Assembly (NCBI RefSeq): GCF_014647835.1
Contig: NZ_BMPY01000010.1
Span: 1-64,000, forward strand
DNA length: 64,000 nt
Direction: 5' to 3'
DNA from: Microbispora rosea subsp. aerata
GTDB taxonomy: Bacteria; Actinomycetota; Actinomycetes; Streptosporangiales; Streptosporangiaceae
Under the pieces are notes generated by a model. The model had not been told where the DNA came from. It worked only from the letters and a program-made list of their open reading frames with translations, and searched no databases. Shown piece by piece: positions 1-7,397 of this stretch. Position 1 is the first letter of the stretch; the number at the start of each line of letters is the position of its first letter. Both the position numbers and the translations under genes were made by a program.

Positions 1-744
1 CAGGCGCTGCTGGTCCAGCAGGACGAACTGGTCCCGATGCTTGATCTCGGCCGCGGCCACCTTCAGCAGGTGCTTGGAAGGCCGGATCGCCGACGCGAGC
101 AGCCTGTCGGCGGCCGCCGCACCGGGCTCGGGCGCGAACTGCGCGCGGAGGTAGTCGAGGAACTGGCCGCGACGGCTCTGACTGAACAGACGAGTACGCT
201 CGTCCTCCACCTGGTGGTAGAGATCGTGGATGTCCAGGTCGTTCGCGTTGTGCAGATAGGCGACGCCGCGGACGGCATCAGGGCGATGCTCCAGGGCGCC
301 GACGAAGTCGGCGAGGTAGTCGCAGTAGCCGCGAGCCTCAAGCAAAGGATGGAGTTCGGGGGCGTCTGTACCTGCAACCAGGACGAGAGCAGTGTTGTGC
401 TCGTACAGCTCAGCATTAGCCCACGGCTTCATCTGGACGATCACATAGACGTCGTTGCCGGTACCCCTCTCGACCCCAGACAGGACTACGTCCGCGCACT
501 TGTTCGTCAGCGGAAGTCGATAGCGAACTAGGACTTCGATGTCTCCGAGGCCCGTATCGGTCATGTCCCGTGCCAGGTTCGTAACGTTCTCGGACCATGA
601 CTTATCGTTGCAAGACGACGCTCGCGCAGCTCGATCAAACCCGTGGTGGCGTGCCGTGCCTGCATCCATATCGAAACCATTTGTCGACATGGCGGCCAGC
701 ATCTTTGCAGGATAGCGAACCAGGGTCGAACGAGTGGAAGACAT
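1..744 (-). CDS. DUF2075-type helicase/ATP-binding protein, N-terminal part (truncated by window edge)
   Basis: An open minus-strand frame runs 248 codons from an ATG at 744 to the window edge with no stop. The start is chosen for its AAAGGAAAG ribosome site. The segment around residues 65-120 (LPLTNKCADVVLSG, then VIVQMKPW) and the later RGYCDYLADF, VAYLHNAND and LLASAIRPSKHLL resemble the N-terminal domain of actinobacterial DUF2075 proteins, whose later part is a superfamily-1-like P-loop ATPase. The D...(E/Q)xK spacing recalls a PD-(D/E)XK nuclease core; here the usual acidic residue seems to be Gln (QMK). It starts 63 bases after the CBS-HEPN gene on the same strand, so the two probably form an operon. 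A defence or DNA-repair role is inferred. The ATPase domain lies outside the window. Confidence 0.72.
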   Translation of the reverse strand, partial: MSSTRSTLVRYPAKMLAAMSTNGFDMDAGTARHHGFDRAARASSCNDKSWSENVTNLARDMTDTGLGDIEVLVRYRLPLTNKCADVVLSGVERGTGNDVYVIVQMKPWANAELYEHNTALVLVAGTDAPELHPLLEARGYCDYLADFVGALEHRPDAVRGVAYLHNANDLDIHDLYHQVEDERTRLFSQSRRGQFLDYLRAQFAPEPGAAAADRLLASAIRPSKHLLKVAAAEIKHRDQFVLLDQQRL

Positions 745-807
745 TCTTTCCTTTTTGTTTCTTGCGCGATTATCGGCCTGTACGGTGGCGGTAGGTGACA
801 TGCCGCT

Positions 808-1566
808 TTATGTTGCTGGCAGGCATGCTGAAGCTAACTCGTCTATCCACTCTAGAAAGCCTGTGAGCTGCTTGGAATCGGTGTCATCCCAGGGCTTGTC
901 GGCGCGGTAATGGGCATACTTATTTCTGATCTGTCTTAAGGTGACTAATTCCGTTATGAAGACTTCTGGGTCAATTGCCCATTCGAGCTTGTTCCAGCTC
1001 TCGTTGCGAGAGAACGCATGCTCAACATCGGAGAGGGTGAGCTCGTGGGCACTATTAATGCGCGCTTTTCCTGTAGCCTGTCGTAGTTCGGTAACCGATG
1101 GATAGATGCGGCTGAGTATCTTGCGAAGCCGGAGCTCAATCTCGCCGACCAATAGGTATGGCCCGGCTAATTTCTGGCGAGCCTCGTAGACGTCGGAGAG
1201 GGTGACGACTCCGCTGACCACCCCTGTTGAATCACGCACGAAGACGAAGCGGTGTCGGCAATCGGGTGGGAATGCCTTCCGGACTTCCTCGTCTATCGCG
1301 ACCACTGCTGCCGGCCGAATGATACTAGCGAGCTTGGGCGTACGGCCTAACAGATCCGCAGAAAGTAGGCTCTCCTGTGTGACAGCCCCAACGAGAGTTG
1401 CCGGGTCGGCGAGTACGGGAAGCTGCCTGTACTTGTATCGAGCAAAAAGTGTCTTGACGCGCTTTGCGGTATCGGTTGGGGAGACGCTGATGAGCTTGTT
1501 TAGATGAGAAGTAGGGAGATGCTCGATACGCAGCGTGATGTCAACATTGCCGCTCAACGGCAGCAT
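808..1566 (-). CDS. CBS-domain protein with C-terminal HEPN-like (RX4H) domain
   Basis: 252 aa. Residues about 25-72 and 84-128 form a CBS pair (RQLPVLADPATLVGAVTQES; FVFVRDSTGVVSGVVTLSD), which in other proteins binds adenine nucleotides. The C-terminal half is helical and carries RNKYAH at 214-219, which fits the RX4-6H signature of HEPN RNases; the arginine and histidine are the residues needed for RNA cleavage in that superfamily. The start has TAGGAG seven bases upstream. There is no signal peptide or membrane segment, so it should be cytoplasmic. It precedes the DUF2075-like gene in the same orientation. The architecture suggests a nucleotide-gated RNase, possibly a stress or abortive-infection effector. 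The activity is inferred from one motif; a catalytically dead HEPN fold cannot be excluded. Confidence 0.75.
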   Translation of the reverse strand: MLPLSGNVDITLRIEHLPTSHLNKLISVSPTDTAKRVKTLFARYKYRQLPVLADPATLVGAVTQESLLSADLLGRTPKLASIIRPAAVVAIDEEVRKAFPPDCRHRFVFVRDSTGVVSGVVTLSDVYEARQKLAGPYLLVGEIELRLRKILSRIYPSVTELRQATGKARINSAHELTLSDVEHAFSRNESWNKLEWAIDPEVFITELVTLRQIRNKYAHYRADKPWDDTDSKQLTGFLEWIDELASACLPAT

Positions 1567-2092
1567 TGGCTACTCCTACGGGTGGGAGCTTCCCTAGACC
1601 ACTCGCGTGGCGGGAGCTCGGCGGGCCGTATGCGTTACGGGACACTATAGCGGGCGTGATCGCATTCTGACGGGGTTTCTTGAAGCGATCAGAGGGAGCG
1701 TAGTCGCCGCCGATCTGCTGCAGCGAGACTTCCCCGCCCTCGCCGAACCACCGCTGGGGGTGACTTAGGGGGTAGCGGCTTTGATGGTAGCGACGCAAGG
1801 TCATCGGCGATATCCAGACCCAACTCGGGTTGACCTTCATCTAGGCACGTTGATGTCGACCCAATCGACGAGCATCCGCGCCCTCCTTCCGGGCAGCCGC
1901 CACGCGCCGGCTGTCCGACCGCGTGACGGTCGCCGCGCCGTTGAGTGTTGATCGGATGGCGACGATACACGCTTTCCTGAATTCAGCATAATCTGAACTA
2001 TCGCGGTCGACCGCACACCGGCCACCCGGAGCCTCGCACTCACTTGAGAGTACAGGGATGACTGAATTCACGGCTCGATGTATCGTTTGTGG
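1567..2092. other. intergenic region, no convincing gene
   Basis: About 520 bases between the CBS-HEPN gene and the CmtR-like gene. Short open frames exist on both strands, but they overlap each other, lack ribosome sites and resemble no family I know. The right end holds the promoter region of the metal sensor: CTGAATTCA occurs at about 1977-1986 and again near 2060-2069, bracketing a more AT-rich stretch that may contain the operator. Confidence 0.5.
2081..2092 (+). promoter_or_regulatory. -10-like element for leaderless start of the CmtR-like gene
   Basis: TATCGT at 2081-2086 lies six bases before the ATG at 2093. This spacing fits a leaderless transcript and supports the internal ATG over the in-frame ATG at 2078, which would overlap the hexamer. 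Confidence 0.4.
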
Positions 2093-2428
2093 ATGCTCAC
2101 CATCGCCTCCGAAATCGAAGTGCTCGCCCGCTTCGGCCGCGCCTTGGCCGACCCCATTCGCTGCCGGATCCTGATCGCACTTCGCGAGGAGCCGGCTTAT
2201 CCAGCCGATCTGGCCGACCTCCTTGGCATCTCTCGCACCCGCCTGAGCAACCATCTGGCCTGCCTACGCGACTGCGGCCTGGTGGTGGCGCTGCCCGACG
2301 GCCGGAGGACCCGCTATGAGCTGTCCGACGAGAGGCTCGGCCACGCACTGGACGACCTACGCACCGCGGTGATCGCCGTGGCCGCCGATCGAATCTGCCC
2401 AGACGCGGACGAGAAGGGGTGCTGCTGA
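2093..2428 (+). CDS. cmtR: CmtR-like ArsR/SmtB-family Cd/Pb sensor
   Basis: 111 aa winged-helix repressor. Counting from the ATG at 2093, cysteines fall at 57, 61 and 102 (HLACLRDCGLV and ICPDAD). These are the positions of the three Cd(II)/Pb(II) ligands described for mycobacterial CmtR, two of them in the DNA-recognition helix. Cys24 and a CC pair at the very C-terminus are extra thiols. An in-frame ATG at 2078 exists, but the start at 2093 gives the family's usual N-terminus. The gene overlaps the following CDF transporter by ATGA, so the repressor and its pump are one transcript. Derepression by Cd/Pb is expected from the family; metal specificity here is inferred. Confidence 0.88.
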   Translation: MLTIASEIEVLARFGRALADPIRCRILIALREEPAYPADLADLLGISRTRLSNHLACLRDCGLVVALPDGRRTRYELSDERLGHALDDLRTAVIAVAADRICPDADEKGCC

Positions 2429-3135
2429 TGACCGACATTTCGCTGGCCCCTGCCCCGGCCCGACGAGAACGGCTACGGCGACGCATCCGGCTGCTGGCAA
2501 CCGCGACCATCGCCTACAACGTCGTCGAAGCCGTCGTGGCCATCGCGGCCGGCAGCATCGCCTCGTCCGCGGCGTTGCTCGGGTTCGGTCTCGACTCCGT
2601 TGTCGAGGTCGCATCGGCCGCCGCGGTCGCCTGGCAGTTCTCCGGGCCCGACCACGAGAAGCGGGAACGGACCGCTCTGAAGGTCATCGCGGTCTCCTTC
2701 TTCGGCCTGGCCGCCTACGTCACGGTCGACGCTGTGCGCGCTCTGCTGGGTGCCGGCGAAGCCGATCACTCCACGCCGGGTCTGGTGCTGGCCACGGTTT
2801 CCCTGGTCGTCATGCCGCTGCTGTCGGCCGCCCAGCGCCGCGCCGGCCGCGAGATCGGCTCGGCCTCGGCGGTGGCCGACTCCAAGCAGACCCTGCTGTG
2901 CACATACCTGTCGGCTGTGCTGCTGGTCGGGCTGGCTCTGAACAGTCTCTTCGGGTGGTCCTGGGCCGACCCGATCGCCGCCCTGGTCATCGCCGCGGTC
3001 GCGGTCAGAGAGGGCCGCGAGGCATGGCGCGGAGACGCCTGCTGCGCGATACCGGCGCTCGGCGCCGACGAACCGTCCGGCGCCGCCTCGTGTTCCAACG
3101 GCTGCTGCACCGGTGACGGAAAACGGGCCACCTGA
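2428..3135 (+). CDS. CDF-family cation efflux transporter
   Basis: 235 aa with about six hydrophobic segments. The cation-diffusion-facilitator site is visible as DSVVE in the second helix region and DSKQT in the fifth. The C-terminus is short and ends in a cysteine-rich tail (ACCAIP, then CSNGCCTG) that could bind thiophilic metal. The start overlaps the stop of the CmtR-like gene (ATGA), which implies translational coupling. It should export Cd, Pb or Zn from the cytoplasm against protons. Lack of the long cytoplasmic ferredoxin-like domain of classical ZitB/YiiP proteins places it in the compact actinobacterial CDF group. Confidence 0.85.
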   Translation: MTDISLAPAPARRERLRRRIRLLATATIAYNVVEAVVAIAAGSIASSAALLGFGLDSVVEVASAAAVAWQFSGPDHEKRERTALKVIAVSFFGLAAYVTVDAVRALLGAGEADHSTPGLVLATVSLVVMPLLSAAQRRAGREIGSASAVADSKQTLLCTYLSAVLLVGLALNSLFGWSWADPIAALVIAAVAVREGREAWRGDACCAIPALGADEPSGAASCSNGCCTGDGKRAT

Positions 3136-3679
3136 CCCGGCGTCGTCTGGGCCTCGCACAAACGGAACGGCTCAAGCCAGCCTGAAAATCGACGATGAGG
3201 CCGCTTCCTGGAGAGTCGACGTGGACCTCGATCGCCAGGAGTACGTGCCATGACCTCGGGATTAGTCGTAGCTGCTCTGCTGCCTCTTCCCGAGCGGGTC
3301 GACCACGCGTACGTCCGCTATCTGCTGGCCGGTCCTGTCGCGGCTGCGCACCCAGGACCGCACCATCGGCGGCGCCGGCCTGCTAAGCCAGGCAATGTAA
3401 ACGGGCATCGCTGGACCCGCCTGATCCGGAGAATCCGGAGGAACAGCACGACCGAACCTGTGATCTTCAAGCGGTTCGACACCGTCGGCGCCCGTGAGCA
3501 GCGTGAGGTCGTGTCGCTGATCCACCGCGACGCCTACGCCGAGCGGGCTGCCCGGGCGGGACTGCCTCCCAACACCCCGGCTGGCCCGACGCACCCCTGG
3601 ACTAGCGGCGCGCACAGGCAACAGCGTGGAGTGAAGGCCAGCCCACAACTGGTCCACAACCAGTGAGCTTTAACGAGAA
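3136..3679. other. gene-poor stretch beside tRNA-Arg, possible eroded island edge
   Basis: About 540 bases with overlapping short frames on both strands and no family I recognise. It lies on the 3' side of the tRNA gene, where integrative elements often end. A plus-strand frame ending at 3666 could be the tail of a decayed integrase, but I see no catalytic motif and no repeat of the tRNA 3' end, so this stays unproven. Confidence 0.35.
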
Positions 3680-3713
3680 CGGGCGGGACTCCGTGAGGCT
3701 GGAGACCCGCCCG
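3680..3713 (-). terminator. hairpin terminator downstream of tRNA-Arg
   Basis: CGGGCGGG at 3680-3687 pairs with CCCGCCCG at 3706-3713, with the pairing extended inward by ACTCC/GGAGA apart from one mismatch. Read on the minus strand, downstream of the tRNA, it is followed by TTCTCGTTAAA. Confidence 0.6.
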
Positions 3714-3762
3714 CTTCTGTGTCGTTCGCCCTGGTCAGCGGCTTGATCCGCTGACCAAGGTC

Positions 3763-3837
3763 TGGTGCCCCCTGCAGGATTCGAACCTGCGCACCCGGCT
3801 CCGGAGGCCGGTGCTCTATCCCCTGAGCTAAGGGGGC
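3763..3837 (-). tRNA. tRNA-Arg (anticodon CCG), CCA encoded
   Basis: The minus strand reads GCCCCCTTAGCTCAGGGGAT at the 5' end. The acceptor stem GCCCCCT pairs with AGGGGGC, and the anticodon arm is CCGGC-CTCCGGA-GCCGG. The anticodon at loop positions 34-36 is CCG, reading CGG. GGTTCGAATCC forms the T-arm. The 3' CCA is encoded (TGG on the plus strand at 3763-3765). tRNA-Arg genes are common integration sites, which matches the accessory gene content to the left. Confidence 0.95.
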
Positions 3838-3965
3838 TCAACCGCTGACAAGGCTACCAGTACTTGAAGGCCGCTCGTGACATCATTACGGCCGATCGGG
3901 GGTGCGGGCATGCGGGTCGGCGAAAACCGCGCGCCCACCCCGTCTTATTGGCTAGCTTTGCCGCC

Positions 3966-4355
3966 GTGAGCGAGCTTCTTGGACGCGTGCTGGTCGTGGA
4001 TGACGATGAGGTCATCCGGCAGCTCATAGCGGTGAACCTGACCCTGGAGGGGTTCGAGGTCGAGACCGCGTACGACGGGCAGGACTGCTTGGATCGCGTC
4101 CACGACGTGGATCCCGATGTGATCACGCTCGACGTGATGATGCCGCGGCTGGACGGCTGGGAGACGGCCGCCCGGCTGCGGGAGGACCCGAGCACGCGGC
4201 ATATCAAGGTCATGCTCATCACCGCCCGGGCCCAGGAGGACGACCGCAGGCGGGGGTACGACATCGGGGTGGACGCCTACCTCACCAAGCCGTTCGACCC
4301 CGCCGAGCTGATCCAGATCGTACGGGACCTCGCCAAGGCGCCCGGAGCGCTCTGA
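3966..4355 (+). CDS. single-domain response regulator (receiver only)
   Basis: 129 aa from GTG 3966, covering only a CheY-like receiver. The acidic pair is D12-D13, the phospho-acceptor is D56 (ITLDVMMP), and T86 and K108 (TKPFD) complete the switch residues. TAGCTT at 3953-3958 lies seven bases before the GTG, which supports a leaderless start over the upstream ATG at 3864. There is no DNA-binding or enzymatic output domain, so it probably acts by protein-protein contact. No histidine kinase is adjacent. The next gene, a LysE exporter, is in the same direction but has its own promoter-like hexamer. Confidence 0.85.
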   Translation: MSELLGRVLVVDDDEVIRQLIAVNLTLEGFEVETAYDGQDCLDRVHDVDPDVITLDVMMPRLDGWETAARLREDPSTRHIKVMLITARAQEDDRRRGYDIGVDAYLTKPFDPAELIQIVRDLAKAPGAL

Positions 4356-4430
4356 CCCGGAATTGGTCCACGGACGCGGGGCCCGATTGGCCCAGGTATG
4401 CGAGCCGGGCCGCTTCTAGCCTCGGCAAGC

Positions 4431-5051
4431 GTGATCGATGCCTCGACGTTCCTGGTTTTCGCGGCCACGTCGGCGGTGGTGGTGGCCGTGCCGGGTCCCA
4501 ACAACCTCTACATCGCCACCAGAGGCGTCGCCCAGGGCCGCCGCGCCGGGGTCGCCTCGGCCCTCGGGGTGGAGACGGGCACGCTGCTCCACATCGCCGC
4601 CGCGGCGGCCGGGCTGTCGTATCTGCTCGCGCGGTCCTCGGAGCTGTTCACGGCGCTGAAATGGGCCGGCGTCGCCTACCTCGCCTATCTCGGCGTCCGC
4701 GCGCTGACGAGACAGGGCTCCGGCGGCGGCGAGCCGAGGCCGCAGCCGCTGCGCCGGGTCTTCCTCGAAGGCGTGGTGGTCAACGTGCTGAACCCGAAGA
4801 CCGTGCTGTTTTTCCTGGCGTTCCTGCCGCAGTTCGTGGACCCCGCCGGGGACGTGCCGGCGCAGGTCGTCACGCTCGGGCTGGTCCTCGCCGTGATCGG
4901 GCTGACCTGCGACCTCGCGTACGCGCTCACCGCCGGGTCGCTCGGCCGCCGCCTGCGCGCGAGCACGCTCGGGTACGCCTCGGGGGTGGTCTACCTGGCG
5001 CTCGCCTTCGCCGCCGCGCTGAGCGGGCCCGGGCGTACGGCACGCGGCTGA
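4431..5051 (+). CDS. LysE/RhtB-family amino-acid exporter
   Basis: 206 aa integral membrane protein. The family signature is present: VPGPNNLYIATRG early, then LGVETGTLLHI, and NVLNPKTVLFFLAFLPQFV in the second half. Five or six hydrophobic helices are visible. I prefer GTG 4431 to the ATG at 4398, because TAGCCT at 4417-4422 lies eight bases upstream and the resulting N-terminus matches the usual family length. Substrates of this family are amino acids or homoserine lactones; the substrate here is unknown. It ends at 5051, exactly next to the stop of the convergent hydrolase gene. Confidence 0.85.
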   Translation: MIDASTFLVFAATSAVVVAVPGPNNLYIATRGVAQGRRAGVASALGVETGTLLHIAAAAAGLSYLLARSSELFTALKWAGVAYLAYLGVRALTRQGSGGGEPRPQPLRRVFLEGVVVNVLNPKTVLFFLAFLPQFVDPAGDVPAQVVTLGLVLAVIGLTCDLAYALTAGSLGRRLRASTLGYASGVVYLALAFAAALSGPGRTARG

Positions 5052-5756
5052 TCAGGCGGGGACGGACACGGCCCGGGCCGCGGCGTCGACGAAGCGGGCC
5101 AGCCAGGCGGGATCGGCGAGCACGGTCAGGTGCCCCCGTCCCGGCACATGGGTGAGGCTGCCGTCGGCGCAGGCCGCGAGGAACGCGCGTTCGTCGGCCC
5201 TGAGGTGATCGCGGGCGCCGTTCACCAGCCAGACCCGCCCCGGATAGGCCGCCAGCGACGCGATGGGGTCCTCCGCGGTGACCGCGGCCACGACGGACGG
5301 CACGACCTCGCTGCTCAGCCCGCCCTCGATCATCGCCTCTCCGGCGGCCCCGGGCAGCGTCCGGCGCAGCGCGAAGCGGCTCAGCCGGTCGGCCGCCGCG
5401 AGGTTGCGGGCGGCCAGGCGCCCGGCGAGCCGGTAGGCGTGCGCCAGGGCCCGGCCCGGCCGCGCCGTGCAGCCCATCGCGACCAGGCCGGCGACCATGC
5501 CGGGATGCCGGGCCGCGGTGGCGATGCCCACGTAGCCGCCGAGGGACAGCCCGACGACGAGCGCCCGGCCGCCGAGGTCCGCGATCGCCTCCGCGACGAC
5601 GTCGCAGGCCGCCTCCGTGTCGTACGGCAGGCCGCGGCGGCCTCCGTGGCCGGGCAGGTCGGGCGCGGCGGACGGGGCCTCGAGCAACGCGCGGACCGGG
5701 GACCACATCGTGCCGCTCACCCGGATGCCGTGGACGAACACGACCGGCAAGGTCAT
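5052..5756 (-). CDS. alpha/beta-hydrolase fold protein
   Basis: 234 aa from the ATG at 5756, which has GAGGAGG upstream and is preferred over an ATG at 5777 lying inside the operator. The oxyanion motif HGIRVSGTMW, the nucleophile elbow GLSLGG (Ser71) and a late GRGHLTVL (His) give a complete catalytic set; the acid is probably the Asp in NGARDHL. It is a soluble monomer-type esterase or hydrolase of unknown substrate. It diverges from a TetR-family gene, and the shared intergenic region holds two related palindromes, so the TetR protein very likely controls it. Confidence 0.82.
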   Translation of the reverse strand: MTLPVVFVHGIRVSGTMWSPVRALLEAPSAAPDLPGHGGRRGLPYDTEAACDVVAEAIADLGGRALVVGLSLGGYVGIATAARHPGMVAGLVAMGCTARPGRALAHAYRLAGRLAARNLAAADRLSRFALRRTLPGAAGEAMIEGGLSSEVVPSVVAAVTAEDPIASLAAYPGRVWLVNGARDHLRADERAFLAACADGSLTHVPGRGHLTVLADPAWLARFVDAAARAVSVPA

Positions 5757-5774
5757 GACACACCTCCTCAAACA

Positions 5775-5822
5775 CAACGCAACGTTGCGTTGCGAAACTA
5801 ATTAAAACACAACGGTGCGTTG
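5775..5822. promoter_or_regulatory. paired TetR operators between hydrolase and TetR genes
   Basis: CAACGCAACGTTGCGTTG at 5775-5792 is a perfect 18-bp palindrome. CAACGGTGCGTTG at 5810-5822 is a second, imperfect copy of the half-sites. They flank a short AT-rich core (ACTAATTAAAA) that probably holds the divergent promoters. The pattern fits autorepression and repression of the hydrolase by the neighbouring TetR protein. Confidence 0.75.
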
Positions 5823-5837
5823 CAGTAAGCTCCCGGC

Positions 5838-6431
5838 ATGGCCCCGCGCAAGAAGGACGAGATCTTGAACGCCGCGCTGCGCCTGCTCGCGGAGAAGGGC
5901 TACGAGGGCCTGACCATCGAGGGCGTGGCCGAGCGGTCGGGCGTCAACAAGACGACCGTCTACCGGTGGTGGCCGTCGAAGGCCGCCCTGCTCGGCACGG
6001 CGCTGGTCGAGGCGCGGGTGCTCGACTTCGACGCACCCGACACCGGCAGCCTGCGCGGCGACCTGCACGCGCTGCTGCGCGGCCTTGCCGGGCTGCTCAC
6101 CACTCCCCCGGCGGCGGACATCGCCGTCGCGGCGCTCGGGGCCGCCGCGAACAACCCCGAGCTGGCGGAGGCGGCCAGAGGCTTCTTCGCCGACCGGTTC
6201 GCCCGGGAGCTGCCGATCTTCGAACGGGCCCGGGAACGCGGCGAGATCGACGATTCCGCCGACGCGATGACGATCATGGATCTGCTCGCCGGGGCGGTTT
6301 GGATACGGGTGGTATTCCGGCAATTGCCTCTGGACGATGGCTTTACCGAGCGCGCGGTGAACGCCGTACTCGATGGGGTAGGGCGGCCAGGGGGTCCGGA
6401 GGCGGGCCGACCGGCGCGGACCGGCGGCTGA
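5838..6431 (+). CDS. TetR-family transcriptional repressor
   Basis: 197 aa. The N-terminal helix-turn-helix is typical (ILNAALRLLAEKGYEGLTIE, then AERSGVNKTTVYRWWPSK). The C-terminal ligand domain resembles the TetR_C group common in actinomycetes. No Shine-Dalgarno sequence precedes the ATG, which lies 16 bases from the second operator palindrome, so the transcript may be nearly leaderless. Divergent arrangement and the operator pair indicate local control of the hydrolase. The ligand is unknown. The last residues are Gly/Pro/Arg-rich and lead directly into the GATCGGCC repeat tract. Confidence 0.87.
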   Translation: MAPRKKDEILNAALRLLAEKGYEGLTIEGVAERSGVNKTTVYRWWPSKAALLGTALVEARVLDFDAPDTGSLRGDLHALLRGLAGLLTTPPAADIAVAALGAAANNPELAEAARGFFADRFARELPIFERARERGEIDDSADAMTIMDLLAGAVWIRVVFRQLPLDDGFTERAVNAVLDGVGRPGGPEAGRPARTGG

Positions 6432-6550
6432 CCGGGCGGATCGGTCAAAGGATCGGCCAAACGAGTCGGCCATAAGGATCGGCCGGGCGGAACGATCGGG
6501 ATCGATCGGCCGAACGGATCGGCCGAACGGATCGGCCGGGCCGGGCGGCC
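6432..6550. repeat. imperfect GATCGGCC tandem repeat
   Basis: Roughly nine imperfect copies of a 10-15 base unit built on GGATCGGCC(G/A)AACG or GGATCGGCCGGGCGG run from the end of the tetR gene to about 6550. The rest of the gap, to 6761, is GC-rich without a recognisable gene. The tract is noncoding in any convincing frame. Confidence 0.65.
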
Positions 6551-6761
6551 AGGATCGCCGCCAACGTACCCTCCGCGACGGGTACGGGCGCCGCACGCTC
6601 CACGCGCGGCGGCCACGTCCCGGTCTCCTTTACACGGGCGCTCCGCGACCTGCCAACGGTCACGTCCGCTCATGTCATTCGCGCACATCCCAGCCGCGCC
6701 GGCCACGTCGGGCCGCACCACGTCTTGTCGTGTCCCGGCGCGGAGTGGAGGGAGCACACCG

Positions 6762-7343
6762 ATGACCATGTCCAGCAAACCGCCGTCCAGCACACCGCCG
6801 AAACGTCCCGGCAAGCGGCCCCGGCTCCTCTTCGGAGCCGCCGCGGCGCTCGTCCTCACCACCGGCGCCGGCCTCGCCGCGGCCGTCGCGCCCGATCACG
6901 ACCAGTCGCCGTACGCCCAGGCGGCGCAGCTGCGGCCCGGCCCGGAGCAGTTCGGCATGACCGAGCTCGCGTTGCTCCAGCTCGGGAACGCCCGGCAGCC
7001 CGGCGCGTCCCGCGACTACCAGACGTTCACCAGCCAGACGGGTTCGGTGGAGTCGGTGCGGAACGGCACCCTCACGGTGGACGGCCGTACCTATGCGATC
7101 GACGAGTCGACCAGGGTCGTCGCCGGCTACAAGGGCCTGCAGGGGATCCAAGAGGGCGACCAGGTCTGGGTCGTGGGAACGACCGGAGAGAGCCCGAAGG
7201 CGATCATCGTCGCGGACGCCAGCCGACCGGCGCTGCCGGGACACGGCGAAGGCGGCGCGCCTTCGCCGCAGACCCCGCAGACGCCGACCGCGCCCGCCAC
7301 GCCCGGCGAAACCACGTCGCCCGAGACTTCGCCCACCGATTGA
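6762..7343 (+). CDS. DUF5666-like secreted or membrane-anchored protein
   Basis: 193 aa from ATG 6762 (GGAGGGAG nine bases upstream), preferred to an upstream in-frame ATG at 6672 without a ribosome site. A basic, proline-rich N-terminus precedes one hydrophobic segment (LLFGAAAALVLTTGAGLAA, about residues 21-40), so it is anchored or secreted. The central part (GSVESVRNGTLTVDGRTYAI, then GDQVWVVGT) has the small beta-barrel look of DUF5666 domains. The tail is a Thr/Pro-rich low-complexity stretch that could span the cell wall. Function is unknown. Confidence 0.65.
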   Translation: MTMSSKPPSSTPPKRPGKRPRLLFGAAAALVLTTGAGLAAAVAPDHDQSPYAQAAQLRPGPEQFGMTELALLQLGNARQPGASRDYQTFTSQTGSVESVRNGTLTVDGRTYAIDESTRVVAGYKGLQGIQEGDQVWVVGTTGESPKAIIVADASRPALPGHGEGGAPSPQTPQTPTAPATPGETTSPETSPTD

Positions 7344-7360
7344 CCTCGCGCGCGGCGCAT

Positions 7361-7390
7361 GGGCGGGGACCGGCCGCCCGGCCCCCGCCC
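7361..7390. terminator. bidirectional hairpin between convergent genes
   Basis: GGGCGGGG at 7361-7368 pairs perfectly with CCCCGCCC at 7383-7390. It lies between the stop of the DUF5666-like gene and the stop of the convergent GH16 gene. Confidence 0.6.
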
Positions 7391-7397
7391 GTACGGC

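Noticed and set aside
1600-1840. Fragments that might be transposase remains
   Set aside because: Short frames without a DDE motif, inverted repeats or similarity I can recall.
3250-3666. A 138-codon plus-strand frame beside the tRNA gene, possibly an integrase tail
   Set aside because: No tyrosine-recombinase motif (R...HxxR...Y) is visible, and a minus-strand frame of equal length overlaps it.
3763-3837. Search for an att-site duplication of the tRNA 3' end
   Set aside because: No second copy of the tRNA 3' end was seen within the window; it could lie beyond the left edge.
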